Shown in pieces: positions 28,301-36,312 of a DNA stretch of 64,000 nucleotides. Source of the stretch: a bacterium (GTDB taxonomy: Bacteria > Patescibacteria > JAEDAM01 > Absconditabacterales > Absconditicoccaceae); NCBI GenBank assembly GCA_017442645.1, contig JAFRZH010000007.1, forward strand, positions 9,592 to 73,591. The letters are read 5' to 3'. Position 1 is the first letter of the stretch; each line of letters begins with the position of its first letter. The position numbers were made by a program, and so were the translations under genes. Below the pieces are notes generated by a model, which was not told where the DNA came from, did no database searches, and saw nothing but the letters and a program-made list of their open reading frames with translations.

Positions 28301-29316
28301 ACCCTGATCCTCAATATTTGCTTGAAAAACGAGGAGGAGATGCCTTTAGAATGTATGTACTTTCTTCTCCAGCAGTGAGAGCAGAACCACTTAGATTCTC
28401 TGAAAAAGGAGTAGAACAGACTTTCAAGGATTTCAATCTTCCTCTCCAAAATGTGTATAATTTCTTTGAAACCTATGCAAAAATCGATCGTTGGAAAGAT
28501 ACAGGAACGAAAATTTTCTTCGCCGATGCACAACTTACCAAAGAACAAATCGTAAGAATCAATCCTGACATCGTTCTTTATGAAAAAGAAGAAAAGAAAA
28601 ATCAGATTTCTCCTCTTTTAGAAGCATGTAATATTCAAGTTTCTGCCTTCGACCAGATTTCAGAAGAAGATGAACAACAGTATTTCGAACTTTTGAAAAA
28701 ATATCACGGAAAAAGAATTTTGCTTTTGGGAGAGCAGTTTTCAACGATTTGGGAACAAGTGTATGGAACTGAAAATACACAAATCCAACAAGGAGAAGTA
28801 GTAGAATTGCCAACCTATAAAATCGAAAATGACCTTGATAAATGGATCCTTGCAGAACTTAATAATACAATCACGCAAGTTGATGAAAAACTCAGTCAAT
28901 ACCTCATCGATGAAGCAACCAAGATTTCTATGGAATTTATCGATAAGTTAACTAACCGATACTTGAGAAGATCAAGAAGAAGATTCCGAGCGGAAGGAAT
29001 GACCGCAGACAAAAATGCTGCATACGCTACGCTCTTTCATGTTTTGAGAACGTATCTTCAAGTCCTTGCACCATTTGCACCATTCTTGACAGAATATTTA
29101 TGGAAAAACTTGGAACAATTTGAAGAAACTCCAAACGAAGAAACTTCTATCCATTTGAGTTTATTCCCTTTCGCAAGTGAGAAATATCTCAATAAGACCT
29201 TGATGGAAGAAATCGCAATGGTTCGTAAAATTATTAAACTTTCTCTCTTTATCAGAGCTAAAAATAAAATCGCAGTTAAGCAACCATTAAAGAAGTTGGA
29301 AGTAACGTTAGAGTAG
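25351..29316 (+). CDS. ileS: isoleucyl-tRNA synthetase with inserted histidine-phosphatase domain
   Basis: Charges tRNA-Ile. The class I signatures are PHFGH (59-63) and KMSKK (976-980); the editing domain shows [10 protein letters not shown] and HIAPTFGEDDF; YCPSC and CWRCNTPL are cysteine pairs. About three UGA codons are used, one at the conserved Gly of the TFGEDDF block. Three insertions enlarge it to about 1,321 residues: roughly 215-360 inside the editing region; 640-875, a histidine-phosphatase domain with R-H-G at 650-652, RTRETA and His832 in SHGDPILGM; and about 1,057-1,160. The C-terminus stops at [12 protein letters not shown], about 200 residues before the usual IleS2 end. Start is TTG at 25351 (TAA just upstream) or ATG at 25390. 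Confidence 0.94.
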
Positions 29317-29325
29317 AAATATTGT

Positions 29326-29353
29326 AGGACGTCTGATTGGCGTCCTTTTTTTT
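29326..29353 (+). terminator. ileS terminator
   Basis: AGGACG and CGTCCT form a stem around TCTGATTGG, followed by eight T residues. It starts 10 bp after the ileS TAG. A similar AGGA...TCCT-T-run hairpin follows the second copy of the ileS 3' end at 33993-34022. Confidence 0.85.
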
Positions 29354-29409
29354 AGAATATACTTTCAGAATAAACTTGATTTTTTAGAAGTTTTTAATAA
29401 ATATAAAGT

Positions 29410-29511
29410 GCCAAATTAAACATACAAACACTGTTTTTATTGTTAACAGACAGAAAACGGCGATTAGATCTGCCTCATATTTGTCTGTTGACAGTGTGTG
29501 TTTAGTTTGGC
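29410..29511 (+). ncRNA. long imperfect hairpin, candidate structured leader or recombination site
   Basis: The outer arms GCCAAATTAAACA and TGTTTAGTTTGGC, with CACTG/CAGTG next to them, pair; an inner arm TGTTAACAGACA pairs with TGTCTGTTGACA. Together they give a stem spanning about 100 nt with a loop of about 26 nt. It lies between the ileS terminator and the first island gene and has no coding frame of note. It could be a cis-acting RNA, a small RNA or a DNA site used in integration. I cannot assign it to a known RNA family. Confidence 0.45.
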
Positions 29512-29541
29512 GACTAGCAGGTTTAGTTGCCTTTTTATTTA
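29509..29541 (+). terminator. terminator-like hairpin in the leader of the island operon
   Basis: GGCGACTA and TTAGTTGCC form a stem around GCAGGT, followed by TTTTTATTTATTT. It ends 13 bp before the ATG at 29555 and shares its first three bases with the 3' arm of the long hairpin at 29410-29511. The two structures cannot be fully formed together, which is the arrangement of an attenuator. Confidence 0.45.
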
Positions 29542-29554
29542 TTTAAAATTATCT

Positions 29555-30541
29555 ATGGCTACAAAACAATCTCAGAGAATTCGTTTACTTCCAGAAGCAT
29601 TTTTTGATTATTCTTTTAATGGATATAATTGTTTTCATTTTGATAAAAATTGAATCAATGAATTTACAAAAACACAATATGATGAGGAAGGATATAATCA
29701 ATATGGTTACAATTCTGATTGAATTGATAGAGCATGATTTAATGAAGAATGAATAAATATAAAAACTCATGATTATTTCGATACAAATGGATTAGATGAA
29801 TGGGGCTTTAATAAATCTTGAGTATATGATCCTGTAAATTCTAGTCATACACCAAATAATCCATTTGAGCATAGTGAAAATGATATTAATTTACGAGGAT
29901 ATCCACGAAGTTTATGTTGTGAATTTAGTTCTACGGGGATCCATAAAATCACTCATGGGAAATACAATCAATATGGAGTTGATTGGAAAGGGTGTAATGA
30001 AAGTTGAGTGTTCATAGGTAATGACACAAAGTTTCGTAAAGCTATAGAAAATATTGAACAAAAAGAACAAAAAGCTCTTAAACAGAAAGAAAATGAGGAG
30101 AAAACATTAAAAACAATCGAAAACAAGATTAAAGACTATGAAGAAGAAATAAGAGAGTTTGAGGAGGAATTAAGCACAAAACAAAAAGAGTTAAATGATA
30201 TACAAAACACAAAAGATAATGCTAATCAACAAGCTGCTGAAAATAAATTTAATGTTTGATCAAATGTGAAAAAAACATGATGAAATAAGAGAGGGAAAGA
30301 AACATTAGAAAAACATGAAAACAATTTAGTGAACGCAATAGATGAATTAAAGAAAAAAATAAAATCTATCAAAGAAGAATGTAAAGATTCAAACAAAAAA
30401 AAAGAGCAATGTATTACCAAGATGGAACAATATAAAATTGAATTGGCACAATATGCACAAGATAAATATAATCTCACAAAAGATTTTAAATCATCTTCTA
30501 AAGAAACCTCAGATCTTTTTACTACTTTATTCCCTAATTAA
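29555..30541 (+). CDS. GxN/GxD repeat protein with long coiled coil
   Basis: A 328-residue soluble protein. Residues about 10-75 carry a short repeat of the form G-[YFI]-[ND]-x-x-G (GYNQYGYNSDGIDRAGFNEEGIN when read with UGA=Gly), a periodic aromatic/glycine pattern known from phage and plasmid proteins and some eukaryotic viruses. Residues about 150-310 are strongly charged heptad-like helices rich in Lys, Glu and Gln, predicted coiled coil. There is no signal peptide. It is the first gene of the island between the two ileS 3' ends and precedes the helicase gene by 4 bp, so the two are surely co-transcribed. Function unknown; a structural or tethering partner of the helicase is a guess. Confidence 0.7.
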
Positions 30542-30545
30542 AAAA

Positions 30546-31811
30546 ATGCAATTAAATTTTCCTTCTTTTGAAACATTAACTCCTAAACAGCAGGAATTAG
30601 TAAATAAAAACCTAACTTCAAGTAATCCTTATCTTTTGGTAAAGTGATATGGATGATCTTGAAAGACAGTTGTAGCATATCATAGAGCATTAAAGATACA
30701 GCAAAACAATAAAAAGGTGTTATTCCTATGCTATGGGAAAGCATTAAAAAAGATTTTAGGCATTTATAGCGAAGATAGTAGCACTTCTGATAAGTTCATT
30801 TTTAATATAGATAGTTTTTACGGGAAAATTCATAGCAAATTAATAACTGAAATAAGAGACACTAATAGATTTCTCCTTTGTCAGAAAGAGGATTTAATCT
30901 GGGATCAGATGACATTCGTAGAAAAAGCAGATATTGAAAATGAGGCTGAATCTATTCCTATGGATTTTGACGGATGATATTTTGAAATTTATGATAGAAA
31001 TAAAGATCGACCTTATTTGTGTTATACCAAAAATAATCAAAAAATTTATGAAACAAAATGATTTGGAAATACTCAAAAGAGTGATTTTTTGCATATTCTA
31101 TTTAGTCGATATAAAGAGAATGTCTGATGATATGATGAAATTATCATTGATGAGGCTCAAGATTTATCACCAGATTGGTTAGAATCTCTAAAGCTATTGA
31201 CTAAAACGATGTCTATATTTTTTGATGAAAATCAAATTATTTTTTCTTGAGAAGGAACAGGAATAAATTCTATGGAATCTATCTTTTGAACAACTACTGA
31301 AGAATTAAAAGAAATTAAAAGATGTTCAAAAGAGATTTGTGAATTTGCAGCTAAATACTTTCTTCCTCCAGAAGAAACATCAAAACTTTTAAAACAAAAT
31401 GAAAATAATATCTCATATCCAGGATCTTATCCTGAAATATTAGAATTTAATCAAGATGAAGAATGGAAAAATGCAATTTATGATAGGATGTTAGGTGGTT
31501 CTCTCATTTTATTATCTTCAATAGAAGAAGTTGATAAGATATATACCTTTCTACAGCGTAAAGGAGTAAATCATTTATGAAAATATCATAATAAAGAAAA
31601 TAGTTCCGATTTTAGACAAGAACATATGATTACCACTTATGAATCTGCAAAATGACTAGAAGCAGATAGTGTTTTTGTTGTTATTACAAAACAAGATTAT
31701 GAAAATCGAAGGAATGCTCCAGAATGAAGTAAAGAAAAGAATAAATTTTATGTTTTATCTTCTAGAGCAAAAAAACATCTTTATATAATTTTCACTTATA
31801 AAGATGAATAA
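30546..31811 (+). CDS. superfamily 1 (UvrD/Rep-like) helicase, compact
   Basis: A 421-residue ATPase. Q-motif-like start LTPKQQELVN, Walker A at 34-41 (GYGGSGKT), Walker B IIIDEAQDLS, motif V-like TTYESAKGLEADSVFV and motif VI-like SSRAKKHLYI. Three of the four Walker A glycines are encoded by UGA, so the ATPase cannot be made under the standard code. The size is about half that of UvrD, with reduced 1B/2B regions, as in short SF1 helicases of phage, plasmids and defence loci. It follows the coiled-coil gene by 4 bp and overlaps the next small gene by 8 bp. Its role (replication of an element or defence) is open. Confidence 0.88.
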
Positions 31812-32010
31812 AAATAAACCTCTAAATAAAAAAATCGAATTTATTATGAGAAAATTTAGATTCTTTGATGATGAATATAAGATTATTTTTACGAAAAATT
31901 TTGTTTATGTGACAATTGGTTGGGATCAGATTAGAATAGAAAAATCAATGATAAGAAATCGAAATTTGGAAGGTATAGAATCTCGAATCAAAGAATGATT
32001 GGATTTATAA
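31804..32010 (+). CDS. small protein of 68 aa, unknown
   Basis: The ATG overlaps the last codons of the helicase gene in another frame (GATGAATAA arrangement), typical of translational coupling. The product is basic and aromatic (KFRFFDDEYKIIFTKNFVYVTIGWDQIR), compatible with a small beta sheet. One UGA near the end is read as Gly before a TAA. No recognisable family. Support comes from coupling and the same strand, not from similarity. Confidence 0.5.
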
Positions 32011-32042
32011 ACTAGTTTATCTATTTTTTGTTCTAAAGAAAA

Positions 32043-32378
32043 ATGGAAAGCATAATTGCAAGAGTGGAAAGAAAATTTCCAATCGTAATTAAAACTACCT
32101 ATGATGGTAGGGAATTTAAAACACAGAAGGTTGTCATTATATGGGATGAAGATGCTGAATATCCTTCAAAGATCCTCCTTGAACAATGAGGAGATAAAAA
32201 GATTGCAGTAGCAGAGAAAATGATTGAGGGAGAAAAATACAAATTTAATCTAACTTATAGAGTTAATTACTGAAAAGATGGCAGTAACTTTGAAACAGCA
32301 TTTTGAAATATTTCTGCATGGAGTATTGAAGATCCTGAAGAAAACGATCAGATAGATGATGATATTTTCCCCTTTTAA
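32043..32378 (+). CDS. small OB-fold-like protein (DUF3127-like)
   Basis: A 111-residue protein with UGA at four Gly positions. The order of strands, the pattern YPSKILLEQGGDK...EGEKYKFNLTYRVNY...AWSIEDPEE, and the acidic C-terminal tail (NDQIDDDIFPF) recall DUF3127 and single-stranded-DNA-binding proteins, whose acidic phenylalanine-ending tails recruit partners. That assignment is by eye and modest. Its 3' half is duplicated in decayed form at 33340-33430, with the same CCCCTTTTAATC stop context. Neighbours are the helicase and coiled-coil ORFs of the island. Confidence 0.6.
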
Positions 32379-32379
32379 T

Positions 32380-32500
32380 CGTTAATAATATGTCCATAGT
32401 AATTGTAAGTAGAGAGACGATGAAGACTATATTGATCTACTCGAATCCATTACTCAATAAAAAGAAGAACAGAAAGAAGTTAGAAGTGACTTTTGAATAA
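32380..32500 (+). pseudogene. decayed 5' copy of the coiled-coil gene at 33447
   Basis: The stretch from the TAA of the OB-like gene through ATGTCCATAGTAATTGTAAG and GAGAGACGATGAAG aligns with 33430-33540 (ATGTCTACTGCAATTCTAAA, GAGAGAGATGATGAG). The frame breaks by indels and in-frame stops after about 30 codons. This is half of the internal duplication of the island; the intact copy is at 33447-33839. Confidence 0.6.
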
Positions 32501-32574
32501 AAAGAAAAATCAAAGATTAACTAAATAATAAAAAATACAATTTAATGGTGTTTATATAATTTATACTTCCAAAG

Positions 32575-33315
32575 ATGAATAAGAACCAACATAGGAAATT
32601 AATGGATGAAATATGAGATGTGTATAAATTTTTATATAAACTTGATGGCAAAAAAGAACTTCATTGACAATTTACCTATATGTTAGCAGCAAAATTAGAA
32701 AAATACATGACACATGGTAATGATTTATGCTGTATATATGAAGATCCTTGTAATTCTGTTTTTAAAGATTTAACTATCAATCAGCGTATTCCAGCAGTAA
32801 TTGATTTAATTAGTATTGCGATTGAATCAAGTATAGAATTCTGACAACTTCCACGATGGGATTACTACGAATCTGAACTTATTCAGCCTTTTTTACGATT
32901 AGTATATCAAACTTTTTTGAAATGAGAAGATATTAAGTTTTTAAATATGCAAAATGAAATAAAATTCAAATCTTCTTGCTGAGATCCTGAAGATTGAAAA
33001 TATTATAAAATTAATTGGGAAGAACGAGAGATTTCTCATATCACTATTGAAAATGTTGATCAATGGTTAATTACTATTATTAATTGCGTATATCGTACTG
33101 AATTTTGGTTCGTTAGTAAAGGGTTAGCACCACTTATGAAAAAATTAAAACACTTAAAATCAGAATATGAAGATAAATATGGATTTGAATTTAGAAAAAA
33201 TGGGACATTACATATTATAGGCTCTAGAGATTTACTCGAAATATTATGAAATATCCAAAAATTTCAAAATGTGAGCAAAGGAAATAAGTCTCAAGATAGT
33301 TTTGATTGTATTTAA
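32575..33315 (+). CDS. hypothetical protein of 246 aa, island gene
   Basis: An open frame with eight or more UGA codons as Gly, mostly in plausible turns. The composition is mixed alpha/beta, cytoplasmic, with three clusters of aromatic residues and Cys pairs (DLCCIYEDPCN). I recognise no family. It is the only intact gene between the two halves of the internal duplication (32286-32420 and 33340-33474), so it may be what was inserted or carried by the duplication. It begins with MNKNQHRKLMDE, and the short gene at 31804 also begins MNKN after an AAAGATG context. Confidence 0.6.
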
Positions 33316-33339
33316 TAATGAAAAATTGATAGATAGTAA

Positions 33340-33438
33340 TAATTTTGGAACTGTATTTTGAAGTATTTCTTCATGGAGTATTGAAGATCCTAAAAAAATA
33401 ATAAGATAGCTGATATTGCCCCCTTTTAATCATTAATA
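33340..33438 (+). pseudogene. decayed 3' copy of the OB-like gene at 32043
   Basis: AACTGTATTTTGAAGTATTT, CATGGAGTATTGAAGATCCT and CCCCCTTTTAATCATTAATA follow 32286-32390 base for base with scattered substitutions, but the acidic tail is cut by stops (AAAAAATAATAAGATAG). Together with 32380-32500 this shows a direct duplication of the boundary between the OB-like and coiled-coil genes. Confidence 0.65.
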
Positions 33439-33446
33439 ATGATAGT

Positions 33447-33839
33447 ATGTCTACTGCAATTCTAAAGAGAGAGATGATGAGTGATGAGAAATATATTGAG
33501 CTACTTGAAACGATTATTCAAGAAACAGAAAATAAAAAAAATATAATAAAAAATCTGGAAGATAAATGTAATGAACTCATAAAAGAAAACCAAGAGTTAC
33601 GAAAAGCATTGCTTGAAGTATCAAGACTGGCCGCAGAGCTACAACAGAATCATAACTATCTTTATAATGGTTTGGAGAATGTAAAGTATATGGTCAAGTA
33701 TGATACAGAAGAAGAGATAGAGAAGGAGGTAGATAATTCATTAATAGAGTTTGGAAAACGCAAGAATCCAAATGCCTGGTTCATAGAGTTCACAGAACTA
33801 TCAGAGAAATACTGAGCTAAAGTACGGTGTTCTGAATAA
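33447..33839 (+). CDS. coiled-coil protein of 130 aa
   Basis: Heptad-like helices run from about residue 15 to 75 (ETENKKNIIKNLEDKCNEL, KENQELRKALLEVSRL), followed by an acidic stretch and a short C-terminal segment read through one UGA to TAA. It is soluble. It is the last intact gene of the island; the duplicated ileS 3' end starts 82 bp downstream. No family recognised. Confidence 0.6.
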
Positions 33840-33921
33840 ATTATACTATTTTAAAATATTCCTCTTGTGAATGATCAGATTTTTAAATTTTTTTTCTATT
33901 TTTGTGAAATAAGACTCATGC

Positions 33922-33987
33922 ATCAGAGCAAAGAATAAAATCGCAGTTAAGCAACCATTGAAGAAGTTGGAAGTGAGTTTAGAATAA
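33922..33987 (+). pseudogene. second, diverged copy of the ileS 3' end
   Basis: These 66 bp encode [25 protein letters not shown], the same last 21 codons as ileS 29251-29316 except Thr to Ser. Nucleotide differences are mostly at third positions (GCT/GCA, AAA/AAG, TTA/TTG, GTA/GTG, GAG/GAA, TAG/TAA), so both copies evolved as coding sequence before being brought together. No further ileS sequence lies upstream. With the copy at 29251-29316 it forms a direct repeat around the 4.6-kb island. Confidence 0.8.
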
Positions 33988-33992
33988 GATGA

Positions 33993-34022
33993 AGGATGAG
34001 CTTTGGCTTGTCCTTTTTTTTG
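33993..34022 (+). terminator. terminator after the second ileS 3' end
   Basis: AGGATGAGC and GCTTGTCCT form a near-perfect stem over a TTTG loop, followed by eight T residues. Its position relative to the ileS stop matches that of the terminator at 29326-29353. Confidence 0.75.
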
Positions 34023-34028
34023 TCAAAA

Positions 34029-34100
34029 ACAAAAACCCTCTCCCTAGCACTCTCCTTAAGAAGGAGAGGAAAATCACGAAGTGATGGGAGAGATTTATGG
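34029..34100. repeat. dispersed REP-like intergenic repeat
   Basis: CCCTCTCCCTAGCACTCTCC with TTAAGAAGGAGAGG, then AATCACGAAGTGATGGGAGA, forms a hairpin and recurs at 40945-41010. Such CCCTCTCC...GGAGAGGG repeats are common in environmental bacterial genomes. It is non-coding. Confidence 0.65.
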
Positions 34101-34104
34101 ATTT

Positions 34105-34391
34105 TTACTTCAAATATTTATTCAAGATTTCCTGTTTACGTTTAGCACAAGTATTCATAACTTGTGAGCATTCTTAATTTCCTTTTCAATATTTCCAAAT
34201 TTTGCTACTATCTTTTTGGGCGCCTCTAAAGGTAATACAGATATTTCTAAATTCTCATAAAATAAAATTGACACTCTTCTATGTCAACTTGCTCAAGTCA
34301 TAGACTTTTCATCATTCTTACAGATTTCTTCACGGTTTAAATATCAGAATAAGAAGATAGGAATGTTTCCATCTTTTCTTGAAAAAGTATT
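34105..34391 (-). pseudogene. remnant of a type I restriction specificity subunit (hsdS C-terminus)
   Basis: Read on the minus strand with UGA=Gly, the segment encodes GNIPIFLFGYLNREEICK, then SMTGASGHRRVS, ENLEISVLPLEAPKKIVAKF and IEKEIKNAHKL. After a frame change it continues as MNTCAKRKQEILNKYLK-stop. The order matches the end of an HsdS target-recognition domain plus the conserved PPLEEQKxIV helix and terminal EILxKYL. No start codon or upstream TRD remains, and no hsdR or hsdM is present, so it cannot function alone. It points to past restriction-modification or phage-related exchange at this spot. Confidence 0.55.
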
Positions 34392-34437
34392 TTACTATTT
34401 TAAAAACAAAAGATTAAAAAATAAATTAAAAAATCTC

Positions 34438-34467
34438 TTGACTTTTAGATATATATATATGATTTTT
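34438..34467 (+). promoter_or_regulatory. TTGACT-(TA)n promoter-like element
   Basis: TTGACT (34438-34443) is followed by TTTAGA and a (AT)n tract ending TATATG near 34465, giving usual sigma70 spacing. The frameshifted foreign gene at 34551 lies downstream. A nearly identical element precedes the gene at 49730-50152. Confidence 0.5.
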
Positions 34468-34550
34468 TTAGTTCAAAAAAGAAAGGTCATATTTGAACTA
34501 TATTGATTGGAAGTTCCAAAAAATATCAAACGGCCCAAAAATACAAAAAA

Positions 34551-35210
34551 ATGACAAAACAAGAACAAAAGGCTCTCATCGAGAGCATCTGCACCCCGAG
34601 CCCTGGGTAAAGCAGGAAATCATTACAATCTGCGACGAGCAGATTTCAGCTATTCCAGAGCTGGATCGTAATCGTTACATTTACGCAATTCGATCAATGG
34701 AACACCCTGAGGGGGTTGTTCTACATTTGGATGCTCATCCATGCTTACGAATTCGTGAAGGAGTAATCGTGCGGTGATAGTGGCAACACCCCTGAAGGCT
34801 TCTTCTGGCCAGACACATTCTATCAGAAGATGAAGAAGAAAGCCAAGAAGAATTACTTCATCGGTGGACAGACTGGCGAATACTTGGAGAACTTCGTTAG
34901 TCTTCGCAACAAAATCACCAACACTACGGATGGCGAACAGCTCTCATTCAAGGTCACTAGAAGCCGTAATCCTCTCGAGGTCTTCGAACTCCCAGCTGAG
35001 CAAAGAACTGCTGTTCTGGTTACCAAGAAGTTAGCAGAGGCTCTCAGTGGCAAGCTCATCGCGTCCTACAACATGGACGATCCTGACAACTTCGATCCTG
35101 TCGAAGTGGGGGATCTCCTTGTTCAAGACACCGCCGAGGAAACATTTGGACTCTACTATCGTGTTGATATGAAACAGGTTGCTGAGACTTACAGGCCTGG
35201 AACATTGTAA
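34551..35210 (+). pseudogene. GC-rich foreign gene broken by two compensating frameshifts
   Basis: Coding runs from ATG 34551 (MTKQEQKALIESICTP) in frame 0 and hits TAA at 34608. It continues as EPWVKQEIITICDEQ to GVIV in a second frame (34605-34777), and returns to frame 0 for CGDSGNTPEGFFWPDTFYQ to the TAA at 35208-35210. Composition is close to 50% GC, against about 30% around it, and UGA does not occur as an internal Gly codon, so the gene looks acquired from a standard-code organism. The product has no signal peptide and resembles no family I know. Indels near CACCCC and GTGCGG would explain the shifts; sequencing error is the alternative. Confidence 0.55.
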
Positions 35211-35236
35211 CGTTTCAACCTTAACTCATGTTTATT

Positions 35237-35268
35237 AAACTTCTCGCGAATTGTGAGAAGTTTTTTGA
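35237..35268 (+). terminator. terminator of the GC-rich foreign gene
   Basis: AACTTCTC and GAGAAGTT form a stem over GCGAATTGT, followed by TTTTTT. It lies 27 bp after the stop. Confidence 0.8.
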
Positions 35269-35316
35269 TTTAAAAAATATCATTTCACCATTCTAAAAAA
35301 ACATTGAATATTCTAC

Positions 35317-36261
35317 CTAAAATCAAGCATAAGCTTTGATCGCATCAATTCTCTCATCGATACTTGGATGGGTATCGAAAAGAGAAGAACTTTCTTTTTT
35401 TCTATTTTCTGTTGGAGTTTCGATATAGAACATGGCAATTTGTTTATTAGAACCTTTAACTTCAGATCTTCCAGAGATTTTCTCTAAAGCGGAAATCATC
35501 GCTTCTCCGTTATGAGTCAATTCCACAGATCCTAAATCTGCCAAAAATTCCTTTTTCCTCGAAATTGCAAGTCTCAAGAGGGGATAAATCAGATATCATA
35601 AAATAATAAAAGCAAATCCAACAAGTACGAGAATATTTCCTTTACCGTTTTCATCTTTACGACTCGTTGTTCTGATAAGGATTTCTCCGATCAAGGAAAT
35701 TACTCCCACAACCACGGTTCCTACGAACATCAATTTACAATCTTTATTGAGTAAGTGCGTCAATTCATGCCCTGCAACTGCCTCAATTTCTCTATCATTC
35801 AGGGTATTTAGCAGTCCTCTCGTAAACACAATTCGTGAGTCGTCCATTTTTCGTCCTGTTGCAAAAGCATTGAGCGAATCATCTTCAATAATTCCCACCT
35901 TTGGAGGTTGAATTCCTTTTGAAATACAGAGATTTTCTACAATATTGTAAATTTTGGGATTTTGCTTTCTTGTTACTGGTTTTGCTCAAGAAAATCAAAA
36001 CATAATATCTTTCTGAAAATAGAACGAAACAAATCCCCAAATCAACATAATCACAATAACAATTCGGAACGTATCAAAAGTAAAAGAAAGACTTGCGTCA
36101 AAAGCTTCTTCAAGAGAGACTTCAGCTTCTTCATCTCCTAAGAAGGCGAGTGTAAAGACCAATACCATAATGATAAAGAAACAAATTGGAAATCCTAAAA
36201 TCAAAAGGTAGGTTTTGATTCGATTCTGAGTTTTAAACTTTTGAATTCAAACATATTGCAT
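35317..36261 (-). CDS. htpX: HtpX-like M48 zinc metalloprotease
   Basis: A 314-residue membrane peptidase for quality control of membrane proteins. The metal site is GHELTHLLNKD (HExxH), followed by two membrane helices and ISRKKEFLADLGSVELT with the third ligand region. N-terminal helices at about 20-45 and 70-90 precede KIYNIVENLC and IIEDDSLNAFATGR, a strong family signature. UGA is read as Gly at several sites, including the C-terminal AYA-G-F. The start is ATG at 36259-36261. It follows lemA with a hairpin between them, the common htpX-lemA pairing. Confidence 0.92.
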
Positions 36262-36271
36262 GGACAAAAGG

Positions 36272-36310
36272 GAAAAAAGATAAAAAAGCTGAGGTTAACC
36301 CCCAGTTTTT
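36272..36310 (-). terminator. hairpin between lemA and htpX
   Basis: On the minus strand CTGGGGGTTAACCTCAG folds on itself and is followed by CTTTTTTATCTTTTTTCCC. It could attenuate htpX transcription from the lemA promoter. The T-rich ATCTTTTTT tail recurs upstream of other minus-strand starts. Confidence 0.5.
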
Positions 36311-36312
36311 TC

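Noticed and set aside
27871..28548. Long open frame on the minus strand opposite ileS (about 225 codons)
   Set aside because: It is antisense to strongly conserved IleRS sequence and has low-complexity Ser/Phe/Arg composition typical of a shadow frame.
25351..29316. Two or more separate IleRS genes or a split synthetase under the standard code
   Set aside because: The breaks at 26398 and 26767 are UGA codons at glycine positions and the reading frame and domain order continue without loss.
29400..29540. tRNA gene or tRNA fragment as integration target
   Set aside because: No cloverleaf, anticodon arm or CCA-type end could be drawn; the pairing is one long hairpin plus a terminator stem.
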